From Rhodospirillaceae bacterium (GTDB lineage Bacteria; Pseudomonadota; Alphaproteobacteria; SMXQ01), in NCBI GenBank assembly GCA_947474495.1, contig CANJIM010000033.1:1-32769 (forward strand): a stretch of 32,769 nucleotides of DNA. Direction: 5' to 3'. Position numbers and translations under genes: made by a program. Each line of letters begins with the position of its first letter. The stretch's first letter is position 1. A model generated the notes under the pieces. That model saw nothing but the letters and a program-made list of their open reading frames with translations. It ran no database searches and was not told the DNA's origin. Shown piece by piece: positions 8,056 through 15,521 of this stretch.

Positions 8056-10260
8056 ATGACCGAACAGACCAAGCAGATTCTGTCGCGCCGCTCGTTCATT
8101 CAAGGCGCGGCCGCCGCCGGCGGCGGATTGATGATCGGCTTCCACATGCCGCTCGCCAATGCCGCCACCATCGGCCCCAACCCGCAATCGCTGACCACCG
8201 CCGTCGGCACCGAGATCAACGCCTGGCTCGTCATCGACCGCGACAACACGGTGACGATCCGCATCCCGCACACCGAGATGGGCCAGGGCGGCATCACCTC
8301 GGTCGCGCTGCTGATCGCCGAAGAGCTGAACGTCGAATGGTCGAAGATCAAGACCGAGTTCGCCGACGCCAACCGGCATTTGCGCAACAACAAAGAATAC
8401 AAGGTGATGAGCACGCACGGCTCGCAGCTCGTGCGGTTGCAGCATCCGCATCTGATGCAGGCCGGCGCGTCGGCGCGCGAGCGCCTGAAGCAGGCGGCGG
8501 CGACCGCCTGGGGTGTCGACCGTTCGAAGGTCGAGGCCAAGCTCGGCGTGCTGACCTCGGGCAGCCACACCGGCACCTACGGCGAATTCGTCGACGCCGC
8601 CGCGACGGTGAAGCTCGACAAGGAGCCGGCGATCAACACCGACCCCACCAAATGGTGGCTGCTCGGCAAAGGCACCATGCGGCTCGACATCCCCAACAAG
8701 GTCAACGGCAGCGCGAAATATGCCATGGACACGAAAGTGCCCGGCATGGTTTACGCCGCCGTCAAGGCGAGCCCGGTGCCGTGGGGCACGCTGAAAAGCT
8801 TCGATGACAGCGCCATCAAGAAGCGGCCCGGTTATGTCGGCACGGTGCAGCTGAAAGCGGTGCCCGGCAAGCGCGGCCAGCCCGACATGCAAGACGCGAT
8901 CGCCGTGGTGTTCGACAGCTGGTATCGCGCCAAGACCGCGCTCGATCTCGTCAAGGTCGAGTGGGACTTCGGCGAGAGCGGCAAGACAAGCAGCGCCCAA
9001 TACTATGTGGAGGGTCGCAAACTGCTCGATCAGACCGGTCAGTTGACCGGCAAGGGCGATCCCCGCGCCGCCGAGATCATCGCCGCCGCCAGCAAGGTGG
9101 TGACGGCGCAGTACGAACGTCCGTTCGAGACCCATGCGCGCATGGAGCCGATCAACGCCACCGTGCATGTGCAGGCCGATCGCGTCGACGTCTGGTCGCC
9201 GACGCAGGACCAGTCTGCCGCCATCACCATCGTCGCCGAGCAGCTCGGCCGCGACGCCAAGGACATCTACGCCCACACGATGTTCCTCGGCGGCGGCTTC
9301 GGCGGCAACGGCGGCGGCGGCACCGGCGTCACCAAACAGGCGGCCGAAATCTCCAAGCAGCTCGGCAAGCCGGTGAAGGTGATCTGGAGCCGCGAGGAAG
9401 ACCTGGCGCAGGACAAGCAGCGCCCGCTGGCGCTGGCCAAGCTGACCGCATCGCTTGGTGAAGACGGCCTACCGACCGCGCTGTTCACGCGCGGCGCCTG
9501 GTTCACACAGGACGGCATCAACAACTTCGGCAGCGCCACGGCGGACTACGGCATCTCCAACATGTCGTACAACTTCCCGGTCCGCCATCACGAGCGCCAC
9601 AACGCCAAGACGCACATTCCGGGCTCGACGCATCGCGCGCCGGGCGCCAACCAGATGGGCTTCATGGCCGAGAGTTTCATCGACGAGATCGCCATCGCCG
9701 GCGGCTGGAATCCGCTCGACTGGCGCCTCAAGATGACCGAGGGGCAGGACGACTATCAGCTCGTCTTGCAGACCTTGAAGGACAAGGCCGGCTTCCGCAC
9801 TGACCTGCCGAAGGGTCAGGGCATGGGCATCGGCGTTGTCGAATCGCACGGCACCATCGCCGCGGCCTGCGCCACGGTGAACGTCAGCCGGCGCGGCCGC
9901 CTGACCATCGAGAAGCTGCTCGTCGTGCTCGACGCCGGCCATGTGATCAATCCGCATGCCGCCGCCGAGCAATGCGAAGGCTCGGTCTGCTGGGAATTGT
10001 CGCATGCCTGGATGGGCGGCCTCGAGATGGAGAACGGCCGCTTCATCAACACCAACTTCGACAGCTACAACCTGCTGCGCATCGACCAGATGCCCGAGGT
10101 CGAGACGATCTTCGCCTCGTCCGGCGGCACAAAGTGGGGCGGTCTCGGCGAGCCCGCCGGCCCGCCGGCGCCGCCGGCGGTCGCCAACGCGATCTGGTAC
10201 GCGACCGGCAAGCGCATCCGCTCGACGCCGTTCCGCCAGCATGATCTGAGCTGGACCTAA
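8056..10260 (+). CDS. molybdopterin-binding subunit of a periplasmic molybdenum hydroxylase (isoquinoline 1-oxidoreductase beta-like)
   Basis: This 734-residue subunit holds the molybdenum-cytosine-dinucleotide site and hydroxylates an N-heteroaromatic ring or an aldehyde with water as oxygen source. It starts with a Tat signal (SRRSFIQGAAAAGG, twin Arg 11-12) ending near ANA. Cofactor-binding motifs are PHTEMGQGG (71-79) and GGGFGG (from about residue 412). Glu699 in GLGEPAG matches the essential active-site glutamate of the xanthine dehydrogenase family. The start at 8056 has GGGGAGG five bases upstream. The single-chain form with a separate small [2Fe-2S] subunit and no FAD subunit is the IorAB architecture, which uses a cytochrome as acceptor, consistent with the divergent cytochrome gene. 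The substrate is not predictable: isoquinoline, nicotinate and aldehyde enzymes share this layout. Confidence 0.93.
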   Translation: MTEQTKQILSRRSFIQGAAAAGGGLMIGFHMPLANAATIGPNPQSLTTAVGTEINAWLVIDRDNTVTIRIPHTEMGQGGITSVALLIAEELNVEWSKIKTEFADANRHLRNNKEYKVMSTHGSQLVRLQHPHLMQAGASARERLKQAAATAWGVDRSKVEAKLGVLTSGSHTGTYGEFVDAAATVKLDKEPAINTDPTKWWLLGKGTMRLDIPNKVNGSAKYAMDTKVPGMVYAAVKASPVPWGTLKSFDDSAIKKRPGYVGTVQLKAVPGKRGQPDMQDAIAVVFDSWYRAKTALDLVKVEWDFGESGKTSSAQYYVEGRKLLDQTGQLTGKGDPRAAEIIAAASKVVTAQYERPFETHARMEPINATVHVQADRVDVWSPTQDQSAAITIVAEQLGRDAKDIYAHTMFLGGGFGGNGGGGTGVTKQAAEISKQLGKPVKVIWSREEDLAQDKQRPLALAKLTASLGEDGLPTALFTRGAWFTQDGINNFGSATADYGISNMSYNFPVRHHERHNAKTHIPGSTHRAPGANQMGFMAESFIDEIAIAGGWNPLDWRLKMTEGQDDYQLVLQTLKDKAGFRTDLPKGQGMGIGVVESHGTIAAACATVNVSRRGRLTIEKLLVVLDAGHVINPHAAAEQCEGSVCWELSHAWMGGLEMENGRFINTNFDSYNLLRIDQMPEVETIFASSGGTKWGGLGEPAGPPAPPAVANAIWYATGKRIRSTPFRQHDLSWT

Positions 10261-10280
10261 GCCTCAGCCGATCAAACAAA

Positions 10281-10311
10281 AAGGCCAGAACCTCGCGGTT
10301 CTGGCCTTTTT
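10281..10311. terminator. bidirectional rho-independent terminator
   Basis: AAGGCCAGAACC (10281-10292) pairs with GGTTCTGGCCTT (10297-10308) around TCGC, with As before and a T-run after. It separates the convergent molybdenum-hydroxylase and small exported protein genes. Confidence 0.93.
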
Positions 10312-10332
10312 TATTGGGCTTTTCGCCTGTGT

Positions 10333-10947
10333 CTAACGGGTCGGATAGCGCTTGTCGTCGCTGACAGTGACCGCCTTGGTCGACAGCTTGCCGTCCTTAG
10401 TGGCGACGTTCGACATCGAGACCGCAGCGCCCGGCTTGAGCAGGTCCTTGCTGCCGTCCTCAATGCGCACGATGACGGCGTCGGGCGGCACGGCGATCTC
10501 ATAGTTCTGGCCGTTGGTGGTCAGCGTCAGCTTGCCGGGGCCCTGGCCGGCGACGACCATGGTGGCCGGCGCGTTGGTCATGGTGGCGTTGCTGTCCGCA
10601 CCCCAGGCGCCGTGGCGCTCGCTGGCCCGCGTGTTGGCGGGAAAGACCACGACCTGCATCGCCTTCATGACGCCCTTGTCGTCGGGCAGCGAAGCGCCGA
10701 CGCCGACGAAGGTGCCGGGCTTGATGTCGCCGACTTTGATGGCGACCGCATGGCTGATCGTGGTGCCGCTCTCCAGCGCGACGTCGGCGGTCTTGCCGTC
10801 GTCGCTTTTGACGGTGAGCATATCGCCGGAGACTTTCGTCACTTCGCCGCGCAGACGGCCGGCCTCTTGGGCGAGGGCGGGCGTGAACGCCGCGGCCGTC
10901 ATTGCGGCGGCGGCAAAGGTTGCGGCGAGGCCGCGCACAATGGTCAT
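10333..10947 (-). CDS. exported protein of unknown function (DUF5666-like)
   Basis: This 204-residue protein has a clear Sec signal peptide (LAATFAAAAMTAAAFTPALA, cut before QEAG). The mature part seems to hold two similar beta-rich units: LRGEVTKVSGDMLTVKSDDGK with ESGTTI, and later GQGPGKLTLTTNGQN with PPDAVIVRIED. That is the look of small OB- or DUF5666-type domains, in which a value, a charge and a permeability-like loop repeat. ATG 10947 is supported by AGGGGAGAG upstream. No catalytic motif can be identified. It is flanked by two terminators, so it is a single-gene unit and not clearly linked to the oxidation genes around it. Confidence 0.75.
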   Translation of the reverse strand: MTIVRGLAATFAAAAMTAAAFTPALAQEAGRLRGEVTKVSGDMLTVKSDDGKTADVALESGTTISHAVAIKVGDIKPGTFVGVGASLPDDKGVMKAMQVVVFPANTRASERHGAWGADSNATMTNAPATMVVAGQGPGKLTLTTNGQNYEIAVPPDAVIVRIEDGSKDLLKPGAAVSMSNVATKDGKLSTKAVTVSDDKRYPTR

Positions 10948-11057
10948 GATGGTTCTCTCCCCTAACGGACGGCGGTGCCGGTCCAGGGCAGAACTTTAGC
11001 GCCGGGCCACGGGGGCGGCCAATCAACAGGCCGCGACTGCGCGGGCGCGCACAGCAA

Positions 11058-11086
11058 AACGGCCGCGCATGTGGGGCGCGGCCGTT
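11058..11086 (-). terminator. rho-independent terminator of the FAH-family gene
   Basis: AACGGCCGCGC (11058-11068) and GCGCGGCCGTT (11076-11086) form an 11 bp stem with a 7-base loop. On the minus strand the stem is followed by a short T-run, right after the stop of the fumarylacetoacetate-hydrolase-family gene. Confidence 0.8.
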
Positions 11087-11109
11087 CGCAACTGCGGTCT
11101 TCTAGCGAA

Positions 11110-11793
11110 TTAGACGATGGTCACGTTCAGGTCGGTCAGGCCGTCGATGTGGCCTTCGAGCTTGTCGCCCTTGACCACCGGCGCGACGCCTTCCGGCGTG
11201 CCCATGAAAATGATGTCGCCGGCGCCGAGCGGGATCGATTCCGAGAGATAGGAGATCGTGTCGGCGACATTCCAAATCATGTCGGCGAGATCGCTGGTCT
11301 GCTTGACGGTGCCGTTGACCTTCACCCAGATCGCGCCCTTGGTCGGGTCCTTGAACTTGGCGGCGGGGGTCAGCTCGGCGCAGGGGCCCGAATGCTCGAA
11401 GCTCTTGCCGAGCTCCCAGGGGCGCTGCAGCTTCTTCGCCGCGTTCTGCAGATCGCGGCGCGTCATGTCGAGGCCGACGGCATAGCCGAACACATGATCG
11501 AGTGCCTTGGCCGCCGGGATATTGGCGCCGCCGGACTTCAGCGCGACGACCAGTTCGATTTCATGCTGGTAGTCGGATGTCTGCGGCGGGTAGGGGATGG
11601 CGAAGCCGTTCGGCACGATGGCGTCGGTCGGCTTCATGAAGAAGAACGGCGGCTCGCGGTTCGGGTCATGGCCCATTTCGCGGGCGTGGGCGGCATAGTT
11701 GCGGCCGACGCAGTACACGCGGCGCACGGGAAATTCACCGCCGCCGACGACGGGGATGGTGGTGATGGCGGGAGCGGGGATAACGAGGCTCAT
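11110..11793 (-). CDS. fumarylacetoacetate hydrolase family enzyme (fumarylpyruvate hydrolase-like)
   Basis: This 227-residue cytoplasmic enzyme probably hydrolyses a beta-diketo acid, the last C-C cleavage of aromatic ring degradation. Metal ligands expected in the family are visible: Glu78 and Glu80 in QHEIEL and Asp109 in VGLDMTRRD. Other family blocks are CVGRNYAAHAREMG, FFMKPTDAI, and GTPEGVAPVVKGD near the end. The short form, with only the catalytic domain, matches fumarylpyruvate hydrolases and acylpyruvases (about 230 residues) rather than full fumarylacetoacetase. ATG 11793 has GGAG seven bases upstream; an upstream ATG at 11850 adds an unrelated tail. A LysR gene is transcribed divergently 172 bp away and is the likely regulator. 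Confidence 0.92.
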   Translation of the reverse strand: MSLVIPAPAITTIPVVGGGEFPVRRVYCVGRNYAAHAREMGHDPNREPPFFFMKPTDAIVPNGFAIPYPPQTSDYQHEIELVVALKSGGANIPAAKALDHVFGYAVGLDMTRRDLQNAAKKLQRPWELGKSFEHSGPCAELTPAAKFKDPTKGAIWVKVNGTVKQTSDLADMIWNVADTISYLSESIPLGAGDIIFMGTPEGVAPVVKGDKLEGHIDGLTDLNVTIV

Positions 11794-11869
11794 GGCAAAC
11801 TCCGATCGGCTGTCTTCTCTGGGAGAACAATGGCACATACCGCGCCCCATTGCGTCATGGGTTTGCGGC

Positions 11870-11892
11870 GAATAACGGAAAATCCTTTATTC
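11870..11892. promoter_or_regulatory. GAATAA-N11-TTATTC dyad, candidate LysR binding site
   Basis: GAATAA (11870-11875) and TTATTC (11887-11892) are perfect inverted copies with an 11-base spacer, in an AT-rich pocket between the FAH-family gene and the divergent LysR gene. Interrupted dyads of this size in this position are typical recognition sites of LysR-type regulators. Confidence 0.55.
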
Positions 11893-11965
11893 TCAATGAT
11901 GGATTGCCGATATATCTGCGTCTAATATGATTTCAGGCGTCTCTTATTGAGGCAGGCATATAAGC

Positions 11966-12886
11966 GTGGACCTTCGTCAATTCCGCTATTTCGTCGCCGT
12001 CGCGGAAGAGCTGCATTTCAGCCGTGCCGCCGAACGGCTGCATATCGGCCAGCCGCCGCTCAGCCTGCAGATTCAGGCCATTGAGCAAGAGCTTGGCGTC
12101 ATGCTGCTCAAGCGCAGCCGCCGCCGGGTCGAGCTGACCGAGGCGGGCCGCGTGTTCCTGGTCGAAGCGCGCGCCGCGCTGGCCCAAGCCGCCCATGCCA
12201 TCGATACGGCGAAACGGGCCGCCAGCGGCCATGTCGGCAAGCTGTCGGTCAGCTTCACCACCTCGGCGCCGCTGACCTCCGTCTTCACCCGAGCGGTGCG
12301 CGCCTATCACATGGCCTATCCGGACGTGCAGCTGCGCCTGTCGATCGCCACGTCGCAGAACACCATCGACATGCTGGCGCTCGGCAAGCTCGATGCCGGG
12401 CTGATTCGCCCTGCGGCGCAGGCTGTCATGCCGTCCGGGCTGACGGCGATCCCGGTGTTTCAGGAGCGCCTGATGCTGGTCCTGCCGGCCGATCACCCGC
12501 TCGCCGACCTCAAGGTGCCGGTGCCGATCGAGGCTCTGGCCAACGAGCGCTTCGTGCTGCGGCCGCGTGGCTCGGGCGCTGGGTTTTACGAGCAGGTGTT
12601 CCAGATCTGCGCCCAGGCCGGCTTCACGCCCAACGTGGTGCAGGACGCGGCGGAAACCACCACCACCCTGGGCCTGGTCGCCGCCGGCCTTGGCCTCACC
12701 GTGATGCCGGCCTCGGTGGCGTCGATTCAGCTGGAAAATGTCGTCTGGCGGGAATTGGCGGTCGGCGATGCCGCCGTCACGTCGCTCTTGCTTGTCTACA
12801 ACGAAGCGAGCGACAATGCCCAACAGCGCGATCACTTCATCCGCACCGTGCGCGAGATCGCCGCGCAGGTCGCAAGCGGACGTTAA
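11966..12886 (+). CDS. LysR-type transcriptional regulator
   Basis: This 306-residue regulator has the usual N-terminal winged helix (LRQFRYFVAVAEELHFSRAA, then LHIGQPPLSLQIQAIEQELG, residues 2 to about 46) and a C-terminal periplasmic-binding-like effector domain. The length is typical. It starts with GTG at 11966; the family N-terminus begins exactly there, and GAGGCAGG lies upstream. It is divergent from the FAH-family gene and probably controls that gene, and perhaps its own. The effector domain resembles the CatM/BenM aromatic-acid subgroup in general layout, but the ligand cannot be read from sequence. Confidence 0.95.
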   Translation: MDLRQFRYFVAVAEELHFSRAAERLHIGQPPLSLQIQAIEQELGVMLLKRSRRRVELTEAGRVFLVEARAALAQAAHAIDTAKRAASGHVGKLSVSFTTSAPLTSVFTRAVRAYHMAYPDVQLRLSIATSQNTIDMLALGKLDAGLIRPAAQAVMPSGLTAIPVFQERLMLVLPADHPLADLKVPVPIEALANERFVLRPRGSGAGFYEQVFQICAQAGFTPNVVQDAAETTTTLGLVAAGLGLTVMPASVASIQLENVVWRELAVGDAAVTSLLLVYNEASDNAQQRDHFIRTVREIAAQVASGR

Positions 12887-13203
12887 GTCGATCCCACTTA
12901 AAGAAACGTCTGTTCTTTAGCTTTTCGCGTTCGTACCGCGCTGCAGCGGCAGTATGAGATCGCGTCTTAGGCGCGAGCAAATCGTGACATCTCTATAAGA
13001 TTCGCCGGCGTTTTGGCGCGCTTTCGCTCGTCATATCGCCGAAGCGCGTCACCGCGCGTCTGTTATTCATCATCACGAATAAAAGACGCGGCAAAGCAAA
13101 TTGGACGCTGGCGCCGCCTGCTCTCATCCTGATGCCACTTCAACGGTGCGACGCGGGATTTTGCGAACGCACCCTATCCCCCCACACAACAACGGGTGCG
13201 AGC
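12887..13203. other. intergenic region between LysR gene and catabolic operon
   Basis: This stretch of 317 bases has no gene that I can support. It holds the TAAAGAA-N7-TTCTTTA dyad (listed separately) and a TATAAG hexamer at 12994-12999 that could be a -10 element, although no convincing -35 lies 17 bases upstream. The promoter of the aldolase-to-ferredoxin run is expected here. Confidence 0.5.
12899..12919. promoter_or_regulatory. TAAAGAA-N7-TTCTTTA dyad after the LysR gene
   Basis: TAAAGAA (12899-12905) and TTCTTTA (12913-12919) are exact inverted copies with a 7-base spacer, followed by GCTTTT. It could be an AT-rich terminator of the LysR gene or an operator for the operon that follows; an AT-only stem of this length would make a weak terminator. 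Confidence 0.4.
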
Positions 13204-14001
13204 ATGGCTCTTGCTGCGACATTGCGAAAGAAGTGGGAAGCCGGCGGCGTCGCCCTCGGCGGTTGGGCGACCATTCCCTCGGGTTTCGCCGCCGAACTGA
13301 TGTGCGTCGATGGCATCGATTATGTCTGCATCGATCAGCAACACGGTCTCGTCGATTACATCAACATGCTCGACATGCTGCGCGCCATTGAAGGCCGCGG
13401 CGTGGTGCCGATCACGCGCGTGCCGGCCAACGAGCCGTGGATGATCGGCAAAGCGCTCGATGCCGGCGTGCAGGGCGTCGTCGTGCCGATGGTCAGCACG
13501 CGCGAGGAAGCGGCCAAGGCCGTGGCCGGCTGCCGCTACTTCCCGAAGGGCGTGCGCTCCTTCGGTCCGGCGCGTGCCTCCATGGTGATGAACAGCCGCG
13601 ACGTCAAAGTCGTCGGCGACAGCGTGCTCTGCTTCGTCATGGTCGAGACGCGCCTCGGCGTCGACAACGTCGAAGAGATCGCCTCGACGCCCGGTCTCGA
13701 CGGCATCTACATCGGCCCCGCCGATCTGGCGCTCGGCCTCGGCCTGCCGCCCGAGCTCGACAAGACCGAGCCGGAGCATGTCGCTGCCGTCGATAAAATC
13801 CTCAAGGCCTGCCAGAAGCACAATGTCATTCCCGGCATTCAGTGCGGTTCCGGCAAGGCCGCCGCGAAGGCCGTCGAGAAGGGTTTCCGCCTCGTCACCT
13901 TCACCAAAGATTCTGCCGTGCTTCCTTCATTCATCGACAAAGAATTGGTTGCCGCCCGCGGTGATGCTGGCGCTCCCGTCAAAGAAAGGGGTTACACCTA
14001 A
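13204..14001 (+). CDS. HpcH/HpaI aldolase family protein
   Basis: This 265-residue class II aldolase cleaves a 4-hydroxy-2-oxo acid to pyruvate (or glyoxylate) and an aldehyde. Family landmarks are the catalytic His47 in DQQHGLVDY, Arg72 in ITRVPANEP, the metal ligands Glu148 (VETRLGVDN) and Asp174 (IGPADLALG), and GVRSFGPAR (117-124). ATG 13204 is used because the family begins at LRKKWEAGGVALGGW; the upstream ATG at 13132 would add 24 residues without similarity. The ribosome site is weak. Its stop codon overlaps the start of the next gene (TAATG), so the two are translationally coupled. It opens the catabolic run that continues to 18744. Confidence 0.92.
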   Translation: MALAATLRKKWEAGGVALGGWATIPSGFAAELMCVDGIDYVCIDQQHGLVDYINMLDMLRAIEGRGVVPITRVPANEPWMIGKALDAGVQGVVVPMVSTREEAAKAVAGCRYFPKGVRSFGPARASMVMNSRDVKVVGDSVLCFVMVETRLGVDNVEEIASTPGLDGIYIGPADLALGLGLPPELDKTEPEHVAAVDKILKACQKHNVIPGIQCGSGKAAAKAVEKGFRLVTFTKDSAVLPSFIDKELVAARGDAGAPVKERGYT

Positions 14002-15485
14002 TGGCCAAGATCGACACGAGCGCCTTCCACGACGAAGCCGCGACCCTGATCGCCAAATATGCGGCCGAGGTGAACGCCAAGCTCGATGCGGATATCTCCC
14101 GCTCGGCCAAGCGCGCACTGCTCGATTCCGTGGCCGTGTCGCTCGGCGCGCTCGCTCATCCCGCCTCGCTGATGGCGCGCCGCTATGCCGGGCTGTTCCC
14201 GATGGAAGGCCCGAATGCCTGCGTCGTGTTCGGCAGCACCAAGAAATCCTCGCCTGACATCGCCGCGCTCGCCAACGGCGTGCTGCTGCGCTGCTACGAT
14301 TACAACGACTTCTTCGTCGGCGGTTTGAACAGCGGCCATCCCAGCGACATGATGTGCGGCCTGCTCGCCGCCGCGGAATATGTCGGCGCGACGGGCGCGG
14401 AACTGCTCTCGGCCATCGCGGTCGGCTATGAAGTGACCGCCGCCTGCTTCGATGCGCTCACCACCTATCCGGGCGGTTGGGACTACACCAACCTCACCTC
14501 GATCGGCGCCTGCTGCGCCATCGCTCGCGTCATGAAGCTGGATGCCACGCAGACCCAGGAAGCCCTGGCGATGACAGTGATCCCGCATTTCGCCAGCGAC
14601 GAAATCGAATCGGGCGATCTGAACAAGCGCGGCGACTTGACCATGTGGAAGCGTTTCAACGGCTCTGATGCCGTGCGCAACGCGCTACAGGCCTGCCTGC
14701 TTGCCACCGTCGGCGTCGAAGGCGCGGTGCGTCCCTTCACCGGCAAGTACGGCTTCATCGCCAAGATGAACATGAAGGAAGATCCGTTGCCGCTGCTGCG
14801 CGAGCGCCTGCAGCTCTCGATCAAGCCGACGCGCGTCGCCGAGACCTATATGAAGCGCTGGCCGATCGGCTCGGTGGCGCAGAGCGCCATCCAGGCGGCC
14901 ATCGAGGCGCGCACCGCCATCGGCGGCGATATCTCGAAGATCAAGGCCGTGCGCATTTACGCCGAAGAAGGCGCTTACGATCACCTGGTGGCCATCCGCC
15001 TCGATCCCTACAACCCGATCTCGCGCGAGACGGCGGACCATTCTCTGCCCTACGCCGTGGCGACGGCGATCATCGACGGCTTCGTGCGCACCGACAGCTT
15101 CGACCTCGAGCGCGTGCTCGATCCGATGCGCGCCGCGTTCCTGCGCGACAAGGTCAAGGCCTTCCCGGCGCCCGAGCTTGGCACCATCAAGGGCGGCAAG
15201 CTCAAGCGCGCGCAAGACGGCTATCTGTCGCGCGTCGAGATCGAGCTCAACGATGGCACGGTCGTGCATGGCGCGGCCAAGCCGTTCCCCGGCCATCCGA
15301 AGAACCCGTTCTCGGACGACGAACTGCGCGCCAAGATCGTCGAAAACGCCGAGCCGATCATGGGCAAGGCCGCGGTCGAGAAGCTGGTGAAATACCTGCT
15401 CGCCATCGAAACCGCGACCAATGTCAAAGACCTGACCGCTTTGATGGCGTTCGAATGCAAGGATCAGGCGGTCGCCGCCGCCTGA
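14001..15485 (+). CDS. MmgE/PrpD family protein
   Basis: This 494-residue protein belongs to the MmgE/PrpD superfamily, whose known members include 2-methylcitrate dehydratase, cis-aconitate decarboxylase and iminodisuccinate epimerase. The all-helical N-terminal domain shows the RSAKRALLDSVAVSLGAL start and the NGVLLRCYDYNDFFVGG block with the family's DYND motif, followed by GGLNSGHPSD. The C-terminal domain has VAETYMKRWPIGSVAQSAI and the ADHSLPYAVATAIIDG segment. It starts on the last base of the aldolase stop (TAATG), with GAAAGGGG upstream. It probably performs a dehydration, isomerisation or hydration on a di- or tricarboxylate intermediate in the same pathway; the exact reaction is unknown. 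Confidence 0.93.
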   Translation: MAKIDTSAFHDEAATLIAKYAAEVNAKLDADISRSAKRALLDSVAVSLGALAHPASLMARRYAGLFPMEGPNACVVFGSTKKSSPDIAALANGVLLRCYDYNDFFVGGLNSGHPSDMMCGLLAAAEYVGATGAELLSAIAVGYEVTAACFDALTTYPGGWDYTNLTSIGACCAIARVMKLDATQTQEALAMTVIPHFASDEIESGDLNKRGDLTMWKRFNGSDAVRNALQACLLATVGVEGAVRPFTGKYGFIAKMNMKEDPLPLLRERLQLSIKPTRVAETYMKRWPIGSVAQSAIQAAIEARTAIGGDISKIKAVRIYAEEGAYDHLVAIRLDPYNPISRETADHSLPYAVATAIIDGFVRTDSFDLERVLDPMRAAFLRDKVKAFPAPELGTIKGGKLKRAQDGYLSRVEIELNDGTVVHGAAKPFPGHPKNPFSDDELRAKIVENAEPIMGKAAVEKLVKYLLAIETATNVKDLTALMAFECKDQAVAAA

Positions 15486-15521
15486 TCTAAGAGTTGCCGT
15501 CGCTAGAGTTGGAGAAGCCGC

